Positions 18,017 to 26,081 of a stretch of DNA of 31,019 nt are shown one piece after another. Origin of the DNA: an uncultured Clostridium sp. (GTDB lineage Bacteria > Bacillota > Clostridia > Lachnospirales > Lachnospiraceae); assembly GCA_938036545.1 (NCBI GenBank), contig CALHQJ010000110.1, positions 1-31,019 of the forward strand, in the 5' to 3' direction. Numbering within the stretch: the stretch's first letter is position 1; each line of letters begins with the position of its first letter. The position numbers and the translations under genes are program-made. A model generated the notes under the pieces. It saw nothing but the letters and a program-made list of their open reading frames with translations. It was not told the DNA's origin and did no database searches.

Positions 18017-20007
18017 GAAGTATGGGAAAACAAAAGAAAAAGAAGGTCAGCCACATTCCTTTTGACAGAAAATCAGTTCTGACATGCCTGTTATCAGTCA
18101 TTTTAGTCCTTGCCGCAGGCTTTATCTGCGAGTATGCCTGCAATATGAAAGTTCTGTCTCTGCCAAGATACCAGCGGGGAGTGATTCCGGTTGCAGAAGG
18201 CAATGTACGGACGGAAGGCTTTGTTAAGACAGAAAAGGGCTGGGAGCTGACTGAAGAAAAAGGGGTTTTGACAGTAGAACTGGGAGGCTGGTATATTGAT
18301 AAACTTGCCTACTCTTATGAATATAATCACCTGCTCAATGCCAAGGCCTATTTATGCTATTATAACGAGTATGGCGAGGCCGATTCAGAACAGGACCTGA
18401 TTTTAGAAGACCGGAACAGCGCATTAATTGATACCTCTTATTTAAACATTAAAAAAGAGGCGGAACACATCCAGTTAGTAATTGAAAAATCTCAATTAGG
18501 GGAAGCTGGTTCCAGAGAAACAGCGGCAAAAGAGCCACTGGTAATAACTGGATTTGAAATACACAATCGGGCTGCTCTGAACTTTATAAGGCTGGGCTTT
18601 TTCTGGGTGATTTTTGGTCTGGCAGTATTTTTCTATCGAATGAAAGATACCATTGGGAAACATATCGAAATAGGATTTGCTGCTGTTTGCTTATCCATCG
18701 GGATTTTGACTATTGCAGCGCTGCCTGTCAGCAAGGTAGGGTATGATGAAGAAACTCATTTGATGCGTTCTATGGAAATTGCCAGTATGCCGTGGGGAAT
18801 GAATGTAAGCCCAGCAGTATGGTCAAAAATGATTCCGAGTCTGGACGACTGGCCGGAAAATCAGCCTGGAAGCAGGGAAGAGCAGAAAGCAGTTGAAGAG
18901 CATTTTAATCAGGAAGGAGATTACAAAAATGGGAATCTCCATCCCGATTCAGTGACTCCGGCGCTTTCTATACCATCTTATATCGGACAGGCGCTGGTAC
19001 TAAAAGTGTGTAAGGGCTTCGGTGTTCCATTTGGAATGATGATTCGCCTTGGAAGACTGGGCAATCTGCTGGTTTATGCGGCAGTGATGTACTTTGCCAT
19101 AAAGAAAACACCAGTAGGAAAAGTGATTATGTCTGTCATAGGACTTTTGCCAACCTCAATTTTTATGGCCAGTGTATATTCTTATGATCCGGCGGTAATG
19201 GCCTGGATTTATTTGTCCATGGCATGTTTGCTGAAAGAGATTTTAACGCCGGAGGAAAAGATTAGCTGGAAGTCTTATTGGCTCATTTTAGTCACATTTG
19301 TATTGGGATGCAGCGCTAAGGCAGTCTATGCCCCAATGATTTTAATTGGACTTTTGCTGCCAGAGTCCAAATTTCAGAATAAGCAGCAGAAAATAGCTAT
19401 GAGACTGGGATTTGTACTGGTGCTGTTAGGCCTGCTGTCCAGCTTTGTTCTGCCGGTATTGCTGGCTCCAAAAGCCACAGGAGATTTGCGGGGCGGTGAT
19501 ACCAGTGAAGTGGGACAGATGTCTTACATTTTGGGCAATCCAATTGCCTATGCCCAGATTCTGTTCCGTAATATTTTCCATTACCTGCCGGACTTTGTAC
19601 TTGGAAAAGACATTTTCTCTGTTCAGGGCCATTTGGCAGCCAGTGGGTTTACCTGGATGAGTGCGGCCCTGGCAGTTTATGCGGTAGTGACAGATACCAG
19701 GACTACAGCGCCGGAACGCCTGGACGTAAAACAAAAGCTGTGGATTTTCCTGATGCTTGGCGGAGCGGTGCTATTGGTGTGGACATCTATGTACATTGCT
19801 TATACAGAGCCTGGAATGGTAACCATAGCAGGGGTTCAGGGACGGTATTACCTGCCGATTCTGTTTTTGTTTTATATGCTGTTTAATTCCCGTACCATCA
19901 TTGCACGAATAGAAAATATGTGGTATCATACGGGAGTGTTAACAGTATCAGCAGTGATTTTGCTGGCATCTATGTGGCAGACCATCATTGCACCCTGCTG
20001 TTTGTAA
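18013..20007 (+). CDS. DUF2142 polytopic membrane protein, probable glycan-assembly enzyme
   Basis: A 664-residue membrane protein with one N-terminal helix, a ~150-residue extracytoplasmic domain and about ten further helices. The KVGYDEETHLMRSMEIA motif (about 241-257) at the start of the multi-helix region resembles the catalytic acidic motif of GT-C enzymes such as the PMT/ArnT group and is typical of DUF2142. It could be the transferase using a polyprenyl-phosphate sugar on the outer face, with the DPM1-like and DUF2304 proteins upstream; that is inference. GTG at 18013 follows GGAAGAG and gives a GTGA overlap; an ATG at 18022 is the alternative start. Confidence 0.85.
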   Translation: MRSMGKQKKKKVSHIPFDRKSVLTCLLSVILVLAAGFICEYACNMKVLSLPRYQRGVIPVAEGNVRTEGFVKTEKGWELTEEKGVLTVELGGWYIDKLAYSYEYNHLLNAKAYLCYYNEYGEADSEQDLILEDRNSALIDTSYLNIKKEAEHIQLVIEKSQLGEAGSRETAAKEPLVITGFEIHNRAALNFIRLGFFWVIFGLAVFFYRMKDTIGKHIEIGFAAVCLSIGILTIAALPVSKVGYDEETHLMRSMEIASMPWGMNVSPAVWSKMIPSLDDWPENQPGSREEQKAVEEHFNQEGDYKNGNLHPDSVTPALSIPSYIGQALVLKVCKGFGVPFGMMIRLGRLGNLLVYAAVMYFAIKKTPVGKVIMSVIGLLPTSIFMASVYSYDPAVMAWIYLSMACLLKEILTPEEKISWKSYWLILVTFVLGCSAKAVYAPMILIGLLLPESKFQNKQQKIAMRLGFVLVLLGLLSSFVLPVLLAPKATGDLRGGDTSEVGQMSYILGNPIAYAQILFRNIFHYLPDFVLGKDIFSVQGHLAASGFTWMSAALAVYAVVTDTRTTAPERLDVKQKLWIFLMLGGAVLLVWTSMYIAYTEPGMVTIAGVQGRYYLPILFLFYMLFNSRTIIARIENMWYHTGVLTVSAVILLASMWQTIIAPCCL

Positions 20008-20026
20008 AGAAAAGGAGAGTATATTC

Positions 20027-20581
20027 ATGGGAAAGATAAAAGTAACTTCCTGCCCGATTGAGGGGCTGTATGTAATTGAACCGACTGTTTTTAAAGACGA
20101 GAGAGGTTATTTTGTAGAAACCTATAATCAGAATGATTTTAAAGAAGCCGGATTAGACATGGTATTTGTTCAGGATAATCAGTCTATGTCTGTAAAAGGC
20201 GTGTTAAGAGGACTTCACTATCAGAAGCAGTTTCCGCAGGGAAAACTGGTTCGGGCAATCAGAGGCTGTGTGTTTGATGTGGCCGTGGATCTGCGTACCA
20301 ATTCCAAGACTTACGGCAAATGGTTTGGAGTAGAATTATCTGCAGAAAACAAAAAGCAGTTTTACATTCCGGAAGGATTTGCCCACGGATTTTTAGTACT
20401 GTCTGATGAGGCAGAATTTGCCTATAAGTGTACTGATTTTTACCATCCTGGAGACGAGGGCGGTCTTGCGTGGAATGATAAAGAGATTGGAATTGACTGG
20501 CCAATTGAAGAAGGAATGGAATTGATTATCTCAGAAAAAGACCAGAAATGGGGCGGATTTAAGGATACCTTTAAATTCTAA
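20027..20581 (+). CDS. rmlC: dTDP-4-dehydrorhamnose 3,5-epimerase
   Basis: Epimerase of dTDP-L-rhamnose synthesis, 184 residues, normal length. The cupin shows FKDERGYFVETY, FVQDNQSMS, LRGLHYQ with the catalytic base H64, GCVFDVAVDLR, FYIPEGFAHGF and the active-site Tyr in EFAYKCTDFY (Y133). I chose ATG 20027 (MGKIKVTSCPIEGLY) after AGGAGAG. The other dTDP-rhamnose genes (rmlA, rmlB, rmlD) are not in the window, so they must lie elsewhere if rhamnose is made. Also called rfbC. Confidence 0.95.
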   Translation: MGKIKVTSCPIEGLYVIEPTVFKDERGYFVETYNQNDFKEAGLDMVFVQDNQSMSVKGVLRGLHYQKQFPQGKLVRAIRGCVFDVAVDLRTNSKTYGKWFGVELSAENKKQFYIPEGFAHGFLVLSDEAEFAYKCTDFYHPGDEGGLAWNDKEIGIDWPIEEGMELIISEKDQKWGGFKDTFKF

Positions 20582-20599
20582 CAGAGAAAGGAAACGAGT

Positions 20600-21415
20600 A
20601 TGAATTACGTTTTTTCTCTCGCAAAAGAGATTGTCAAAAAGCGGAAAGTAATCTGGGATTTGTCCAAAGCAGACTTTCGTAAACGGTTTGTTGGCTCCTA
20701 TTTCGGAGTAGTCTGGATGCTGATTCAGCCGATTGTAACTGTCTTAATTTACTGGTTTATATTTGGCCCAAGCGGATTCAAAAGCACGCCGCCAATCCCG
20801 AATTCTTCTTACATCGAATGGCTGGTTCCAGGTATTGCACCATGGTTTTTCTTCAGTGAAGCGCTGAATACAGGTACGAATTGTCTTCAGGAATACCATT
20901 ATTTGGTTAAAAAAGTAGTGTTTCAGGTAGAGATTCTCCCGATGCTAAAGGTGATTTCCAGCCTGTTTGTACATGGCTTTTTTGTCATTATTATGTATGG
21001 AGTATTCCTGCTAGGGGGAAATGCCCCTATGCTTACCTGGATTCAGGTAGTATATTATGCATTTGCAGCATCTATGCTGGCTCTTGCAATTTCTTATTTT
21101 ACAAGTGCAGTAACGGTATTCTTTAAAGATATGTCTCAGATTGTTGGCATCTGCCTTCAGTTTGGTATGTGGATGGTACCGATTATGTGGTCGGTAGAAA
21201 TGTTTCCCAGCGCTCCATCCTGGCTGGAACAGGTACTGAAAATTAATCCGGTATACTATATTGTAGTAGGTTACCGGGATAGTATGCTGACCGGAAACTG
21301 GTTCTGGGAAAGGCCAATGCTGACCATATATTTCTGGGGTGTGACAATTGTACTGATGCTGTTAGGGCTGAAGGTATTTAGAAAATTGCGGCCTCATTTT
21401 TCAGATGTATTATAA
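20600..21415 (+). CDS. ABC-2 type polysaccharide export permease (Wzm-like)
   Basis: Membrane subunit of an ABC-2 glycan exporter, 271 residues with six hydrophobic segments. The cytoplasmic N-terminus DLSKADFRKRFVGSYFGVVW and the late ILKINPVYYIV-like segment (VLKINPVYYIVVGYRDSML) are diagnostic of the Wzm/TagG/RgpC family. Wzm normally works with a Wzt/TagH/RgpD ATPase encoded immediately downstream. Here a strong terminator follows 7 bases after the stop and no ATPase gene is present. The partner may be encoded elsewhere, or it was lost with the rearrangement that left the decayed gene at 21627. Confidence 0.93.
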   Translation: MNYVFSLAKEIVKKRKVIWDLSKADFRKRFVGSYFGVVWMLIQPIVTVLIYWFIFGPSGFKSTPPIPNSSYIEWLVPGIAPWFFFSEALNTGTNCLQEYHYLVKKVVFQVEILPMLKVISSLFVHGFFVIIMYGVFLLGGNAPMLTWIQVVYYAFAASMLALAISYFTSAVTVFFKDMSQIVGICLQFGMWMVPIMWSVEMFPSAPSWLEQVLKINPVYYIVVGYRDSMLTGNWFWERPMLTIYFWGVTIVLMLLGLKVFRKLRPHFSDVL

Positions 21416-21422
21416 AGAATTA

Positions 21423-21475
21423 GAGGGTATCGAAAAACCATCAGATTTGATGATTTTTCGATACCCTCGTTTTTT
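21423..21475 (+). terminator. Strong rho-independent terminator closing the polysaccharide cluster
   Basis: GAGGGTATCGAAAAA (21423-21437) pairs perfectly with 21454-21468, an inner ATCA/TGAT extension follows, and a T run begins at 21470. Confidence 0.9.
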
Positions 21476-21531
21476 CTGCTTTCTTTCCTGAAAGATATAC
21501 TCTGAAAATACAAAGCCCGCAGCAGAATCCC

Positions 21532-21560
21532 TTGCACAACAATAAGTAAAACGATATAAT
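21532..21560 (+). promoter_or_regulatory. Sigma-A promoter of the decayed dehydrogenase gene
   Basis: TTGCAC (21532-21537) and a perfect TATAAT (21555-21560) with a 17-base spacer, followed by a short hairpin (21589-21596 with 21608-21615) just before the ribosome site GGGAG. The promoter looks intact although the gene is not. Confidence 0.75.
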
Positions 21561-21626
21561 TTTAATCAGAAGCATAAATTTGATTTGGAAAACTCTTATG
21601 GGAGATGAGAGTTTTGGGAGACGTTT

Positions 21627-22396
21627 ATGAAAGATGGACTAATATCTATCGGAAAGATGGCAAAATATACTTACGGTATTTATATGAGCATGGCGCTCAG
21701 ATTGTAGGAGCGATTGACGTAAATCCGGAAGTAGTAGGAATGGATGTAGGCGACTTTGCAGGGCTGGGTGTAAAGATCGGCATCCTTATTTCAAATGATG
21801 CAGACAAAGTTCTGGATGAGTGCTGTGCAGACGTTGCCATTGTGACATTATTCAGCTTTATTGGTGATATTTATGATCACGTAGAAAAATGCGTAACCCG
21901 TGGCATTAATGTAATTACAACCTGTGAAGAGGCTATTTACCCATGGACCACTGCAGCGGCTCAGATTAACCGTCTGGACGCTTTGGCAAAGGAGTATGGC
22001 TGTACCGTTACCGGTTCCGGAATGCAGGATATTTTCTGGATTAACATGGTGGTAATGGCTGCCAGCGGCTGCAATAAGCTGGGACTTACTATTGAAGCCG
22101 GACGCTGCATTGGTATGTCTGCCGTGGTAACCATTGAGACCATGCAGGGAATTACCATTGAAGAAGAGACGATTGGCAAGGTATACGGGCCAGAGGACGG
22201 AGATATGTGCGACTGGTGGCTGACCGGTGAACCGAATGTGGAATACCATGTAGTAAAGCCGGCAACCGTAGAGCATACCTGCGCAACCATTGTGAACCGG
22301 ATTCCAACCCTGCTGACTGCGCCAGCCGGATACGTAACCTGCGATCAGCTTGAGCCACATTCCTATCTGACTTATCCGATGGAGTATCATGTATAA
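21627..22396 (+). pseudogene. Amine dehydrogenase (DapB-fold, Ord-like) pseudogene: frameshift plus internal deletion
   Basis: Remains of an NAD(P)-dependent amine dehydrogenase related to 2,4-diaminopentanoate dehydrogenase. The likely original start is ATG 21627 (GGGAG 6 bases before), giving MKDGLISIGKMAKYT in one frame. The homologous continuation RYLYEHGAQIVGAIDVNPEV is in the next frame, so one base appears lost near 21669-21673. The second frame is open from 21605 to the stop. It keeps the TCEEAIYPW, GSGMQDIFW, GMSAVVTIET and ATVEHTCATIVNRIP motifs. As I recall the family, members are near 340-350 residues with ~85-100 residues between the GSGxQDxFW part and the GMSAVVT part; here these lie ~35 residues apart, suggesting an in-frame internal deletion. 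Family recognition is good; the deletion size is an estimate. Confidence 0.7.
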
Positions 22397-22408
22397 CAGA
22401 AAAATAAG

Positions 22409-22456
22409 AGAGCGGTGTTCTGTGGGCGGTTATTCGCCTGCGGAGCCGCTCTTTCT
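22409..22456. terminator. Bidirectional terminator between convergent genes
   Basis: AGAGCGG (22409-22415) pairs with CCGCTCT (22446-22452), with an inner GGCG/CGCC stem. CTTTCTT follows on +, and CTTATTTTT follows on -. It serves both the decayed dehydrogenase gene and the CorC-like gene ending at 22492. Confidence 0.6.
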
Positions 22457-22491
22457 TCATATGAAACCATTAGAGCTTTTAGGATGCTGTG

Positions 22492-23826
22492 TTACTCTTT
22501 ATCAGAGTCTGTACTGGAAAGTTCAATTACTGCATGCTCAACCTGATGATCTTTGATGCAGTCAACAGTAATTTTCAGCGCGTTTATCTCCAACTCGATG
22601 GTCTGTCTGCCGTCATCTGGAACCATTCCATATTTTTGAAATACAAGTCCTGTGAAAGTATCGCATTCTTCAGATAAGCCTTCAACGCCAATGGCATCCT
22701 CAAGGTCATTTAGCTTTATATTTCCCTGGATTTCCCATTTGTAAGTGTCTGTTTTTACAATAGAAGGTTCTGCATCAGCGGAACCATAGAAGCTATCATT
22801 TAAATCCCCTACCAGTTCTTCAAGAAGATCAAAAATGGTTACGATTCCAATCATGCCGCCATATTCATCCAGTACAATGGCCATGGACTGCCTTTCTTTC
22901 TTCATATTTCTGAATAAAATGTCTGCCTTAATCGTCTCCAGCACAAAATAAGGGGGAAAGACAGCAGATTTCAGAACTTGCTCCATAGTCTTTTCACGAA
23001 GTCGGAAATAGTCTTTTGCATTTAAAATACCAATAACATGATCAGCCGAGTTTTCGCAGACAGGATATAGAGTATGGCGGGTATTATGAATGGTTTCATC
23101 CCAATCGTCAATACAATCTTCGGTCCACAGGATGGCAGTATCTGTTCGATGGGTTGCGATGCTGCCGACCATAATATCGTTAAATTCAAAAACATTTTGA
23201 ATAAATTCTTTTTCCTGGTGTTCAATAGCACCCTTTTCGCTTCCGGCATCAACTAACATACGGATTTCTTCTTCACTTACCGGTTCTTCGGTTTCAGTTG
23301 GGTCAATGCCGCACAGCTTTAGTACAAAATTTGTTGAGGTGGAGAGAAAGGACACAAGGGGCTTAAATATAACGGAAATGCCGCTGACCAGGCCAGATAT
23401 GCTCATGGCAAGCTCTTCGGATTTTTTCATGGCAATCCGTTTTGGAACTAATTCTCCAAAAATTAAGGTAAAATAAGATAAAACCAGGGTAATAACGATT
23501 ACGGCAATAGTATCTAAAGTAGAACGGGGTATTGCAACTCCTGTTCTTACGAGCCAGTCTACCAGGGGATCTGAAAAATTGTCGGCGGCAAATGCGCTGC
23601 CTAAGAATCCGGACAAGGTTATTGCAACCTGAATGGTAGCAAGAAATCTTGCAGGTTCCCGTGTCAGCCGCATTAAACGTTTTGCACGGGCATTTCCCTG
23701 AGAAGCCATACGCTCCAGTTTTGTTTCGCTGATAGATAAAACGGCAATTTCCGCACTTGCAAAAACTGCATTCAGCATAATTAAAATAATTTGTACAAAT
23801 AATAAAAATAAGATTGAACTGTCCAT
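22492..23826 (-). CDS. CNNM/CorC-family hemolysin-like membrane protein
   Basis: Integral membrane protein of 444 residues in the TlyC/CorC/CNNM family, linked to Mg2+ (or other divalent cation) homeostasis. The N-terminal DUF21 transmembrane domain (about 1-190) includes NAVFASAEIAVLSISETKLE and FGELVPKRIAM. A CBS pair follows (about 205-330), containing DEYGGMIGIVTIFDLLEELVGD. The C-terminal CorC_HlyC domain (about 350-430) carries DTYKWEIQGNIKLNDLEDAI. AAAGG precedes the ATG at 23826. It is monocistronic, with a strong promoter ~240 bases upstream and a structured leader between. Confidence 0.95.
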   Translation of the reverse strand: MDSSILFLLFVQIILIMLNAVFASAEIAVLSISETKLERMASQGNARAKRLMRLTREPARFLATIQVAITLSGFLGSAFAADNFSDPLVDWLVRTGVAIPRSTLDTIAVIVITLVLSYFTLIFGELVPKRIAMKKSEELAMSISGLVSGISVIFKPLVSFLSTSTNFVLKLCGIDPTETEEPVSEEEIRMLVDAGSEKGAIEHQEKEFIQNVFEFNDIMVGSIATHRTDTAILWTEDCIDDWDETIHNTRHTLYPVCENSADHVIGILNAKDYFRLREKTMEQVLKSAVFPPYFVLETIKADILFRNMKKERQSMAIVLDEYGGMIGIVTIFDLLEELVGDLNDSFYGSADAEPSIVKTDTYKWEIQGNIKLNDLEDAIGVEGLSEECDTFTGLVFQKYGMVPDDGRQTIELEINALKITVDCIKDHQVEHAVIELSSTDSDKE

Positions 23827-24062
23827 AAATAAACCTTTCTGAATTTAATAAAATTTTTAACACCGAGGCCACAAGGCATAAGCTGTATTCATTTCTATGT
23901 AAGAAGTTTTATGCATGAAAAACAGCACAAGGCATGGCCTATATTCTTATTACATAGTCCATGCCCTGCGGTATATAAATAAAAATTCTATTGAATTGAT
24001 TAGGCTTTGCGTCACTATCGCTTTCGTCCACGCTGACGGAATCCTCCTTTCCGGTATTATTG
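23827..24062 (-). promoter_or_regulatory. Long structured 5' leader of the CorC-like gene
   Basis: From the predicted start site near 24062 to the start codon is ~236 bases on -. It holds an 11-pair hairpin (23931-23942 with 23954-23965), two direct copies of CACAAGGCAT read on + (23870-23879 and 23926-23935), a GACGCAAAGCC motif, and an AAAGGAGG followed by a possible 29-codon GTG reading frame. A leader this long on a cation-transport-family gene suggests RNA-level control. I cannot match it to a known riboswitch class. Confidence 0.4.
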
Positions 24063-24068
24063 GTGAGC

Positions 24069-24097
24069 ATTATAACAAAGCCAGACAGATTCGTCAA
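24069..24097 (-). promoter_or_regulatory. Sigma-A promoter of the CorC-like gene
   Basis: On - strand: TTGACG (24097-24092) and perfect TATAAT (24074-24069) with a 17-base spacer. It is one of the best promoter matches in the window and points toward the CorC-like gene. Confidence 0.8.
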
Positions 24098-24120
24098 TCA
24101 ATAAAGGATAAAGGTTGTGT

Positions 24121-24164
24121 TAAAAAATCAGGACACTTGGCATATTTGTTATACCAAATGTCCT
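24121..24164 (-). terminator. Terminator after spoIIID
   Basis: On - strand: the arm at 24164-24151 (AGGACATTTGGTAT) pairs with 24143-24130 with mismatches, then GATTTTTTA follows. It lies 65 bases beyond the spoIIID stop. Confidence 0.7.
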
Positions 24165-24229
24165 TGAAAAGTTCCCTGTGTTTTTAAATTTGAACTGCCA
24201 GCCAAGGCTGATACGTTACGCTGCCCAGA

Positions 24230-24508
24230 TCAATTTTCATCACCATTGCTGCACATCTGAAGCCGATGCTGATATTTTTCTTTTGTGGCCAGACCGCCGC
24301 GGATGTGGCGTTCAGATTTGTTAATGTCCAATACCTTTCGGGCCTGCTCTGCCAGAAATGGGTTGATGGAGCGAAGTCTTTCTGTGCAGTCCTTATGAAC
24401 GGTCGACTTGCTGATTCCGAACTTTTTTGCTGTCTGTCTCACGGTAGCATTGTGGTCTATGATGTAATTGGCGATGGCTACCGCACGCTCTTCAATATAA
24501 TCTTTCAA
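24230..24508 (-). CDS. spoIIID: Sporulation transcription factor SpoIIID
   Basis: DNA-binding regulator of mother-cell gene expression during sporulation, 92 residues, family-typical length. It reads MKDYIEERAVAIANYIIDH, has the helix-turn-helix ATVRQTAKKFGISKSTVHKD (about 21-40) and the conserved C-terminal SERHIRGGLATKEKYQ. The start is TTG with AGAGGA 6 bases before it. One unusual residue is Cys after STVHKD, where Leu is usual. It shows that the organism belongs to an endospore-forming lineage. A sigma-E-type promoter lies immediately upstream and a terminator follows. Confidence 0.97.
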   Translation of the reverse strand: MKDYIEERAVAIANYIIDHNATVRQTAKKFGISKSTVHKDCTERLRSINPFLAEQARKVLDINKSERHIRGGLATKEKYQHRLQMCSNGDEN

Positions 24509-24515
24509 AAGAAAT

Positions 24516-24550
24516 CCTCTGCTTACATCTTTTTACAATGTATGCAGAGG
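24516..24550 (-). terminator. Hairpin between decayed ligase gene and spoIIID, overlapping the spoIIID ribosome site
   Basis: CCTCTGC plus TACAT arm (24516-24528) pairs with 24538-24550 with one mismatch. On - it follows the ligase stop by 9 bases and precedes ATTTCTTTT, so it can act as a terminator for the upstream operon. Its 3' arm contains the spoIIID Shine-Dalgarno AGAGGA, so read-through RNA would also hide that site. Confidence 0.5.
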
Positions 24551-24564
24551 ATTCTGAAATTAGT
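24537..24564 (-). promoter_or_regulatory. Likely sigma-E promoter of spoIIID
   Basis: On - strand, CATACATT (24544-24537) matches the sigma-E -10 consensus CATACANT. ACTAATT lies 13 bases upstream (24564-24558) as a partial -35. Transcription would begin about 24529, inside the hairpin loop, so the mother-cell transcript would lack the sequestering arm. spoIIID is a known sigma-E target in Bacillus; the assignment here is by consensus. Confidence 0.55.
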
Positions 24565-26067
24565 ATCTCTTGATTTTCTTAGATGGCGTTTTATCAAATT
24601 CGGTTTCCCGAACTTTCAGTTTATAGACTTTTTTATATGCGGGTGCGTTCTGATTGTAAGAGTCAATGATTTCCTGAAGCAAAGCAGGAATGTCTGTAAG
24701 TTCCTTTTTCTTCGCATATTCATAATCGGGGAAAATTTCAGCTTCAATGACACCTTCGTTTTCACGAACCAGGATTTCCTGAATCAGGCGATGTTATCCG
24801 ATTTTGTTTTCCAGCTCTTCAGGAGAAACGTTTTCGCCATTTTTTGTGATAATCAGGTTTTTCTTTCTTCCGGTCAGATGTACGAAGCCGTCCTGATCCA
24901 CATATCCCAGATCGCCGGTACGCAGCCATCCGTCTTCGGTCAGGGTCTGGGCAGTTTCCTCCGGCATGTTATAATAACCCATCATAACGCTGCTGCCCCG
25001 AACCCAGAGTTCTTCGTCTACGGTCTTTGCTTCGCAGTTGGGAACTAACTGGCCTACAGCTTCTTTGCGGATATTCCAGCTGACTGTGGTGCTGATAACA
25101 GGCGCACATTCAGTCATGCCATAACCCTGCAGAATGGTAATTCCATAGCGTGCGAACAGATCAATATAAGCAGGATTCAAATAAGCGCCGCCGCTGCAGA
25201 TAGTATGGAACTGTTCGCCAAATACTTCCCTTTTTACCACTTCTGCAGGAAGTCCTGCGGCATCCTCCAGCTTCTTTGCCATGGTTTCAATCATTAAGGG
25301 AACCATCAGTATCATGTTAGGCTGGAACAGCTTAATGTTTTTGGCAACTCGCAGAAGGGAGTCATTAATACAGATAATACTTCCCGAGAAATTCCCTTTA
25401 AAATATCCATAGTCAGGCAGTATGCATGATGAATCGGAAGAACAGACAGGATTACAGTTCTTTTTGGGATTTTCATGTCCAGGCAGGTAGCATTTTCAGC
25501 CAGATTTCTGTGGGTAAGCATAACGCCCTTGCTTTTTCCAGTGGTTCCGGATGTAAACATAATGGTACAAAGGTCATCTGGATTTGGCTCATGGCTGCCG
25601 GATGTTTCGGACTGATTCATTAGCTGCCAGAAAGACAGAGAATGTTCATCGCTGGATTCTTTTTGCATGGAAATCAGATATTTCAGCTTTGGACAGCGTT
25701 TCTTTACAATTGCAGCTACATCTGCACGGATTTCATCTACTACGAAAACCGTTGCATCTGCCCGATCAATCAGCTCACACATCTCTTCAGCAGGAAGAGA
25801 GACGTCCAGAGGAACGGCTACGCCTGCGTTATTTACAGTTCCCAGATAGGCAACCAGCCAGGAATAGGAAGTCATGCCGGTAATGGCGATATGAGCGCCC
25901 TGTTCACCAAGTTCTTCCAGAACGCCGGAAAAACGTTTGCTGTCCCGATTTAATTCAGCGTATGATTTGGATGCGATTTCATTTTTGCTTACCTTATATC
26001 GAATGGCAGCTTCCTTACCAAATTCTGCTGCTGACTGAACCAAAAGTTCGCGAATACTGCTTACCAT
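24560..26067 (-). pseudogene. Acyl-CoA/acyl-ACP synthetase (AMP-binding) pseudogene: frameshift and in-frame stop
   Basis: Remains of a ~500-residue class I adenylate-forming ligase that would activate a fatty or other carboxylic acid. The N-terminal half (26067 down to ~25390) is intact and includes the P-loop IMFTSGTTGKSKGVMLTHRN. A one-base loss near 25383-25395 shifts the frame: DILKGIS continues correctly only in another frame as GSIICINDSLLRVAKN. That frame carries LQGYGMTECAP, DGWLRTGDLGYVD and GRKKNLIITKNGENVSPEE. A TAA at 24796-24794 then interrupts ENKIG and LIQEILVRENEGVIEAEI. The frame resumes to a stop at 24562-24560, ending KTPSKKIKRY. Two independent lesions argue for genuine decay. 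It lies 14 bases after the acyl carrier protein gene. Confidence 0.88.
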
Positions 26068-26081
26068 GTTTTTCCCCCTGT

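Noticed and set aside
23990..24040. GACGCAAAGCC on - resembling half of the cyclic-di-GMP-I (GEMM) riboswitch core
   Set aside because: The partner half (GGCAAACC type) and the P1 closing helix are not found, so I do not call a riboswitch; the leader is reported only as structured.
23915..24187. A 90-codon frame on +
   Set aside because: It has no ribosome site, resembles no family, and lies across the promoter and leader of the CorC-like gene and the spoIIID terminator on the other strand.
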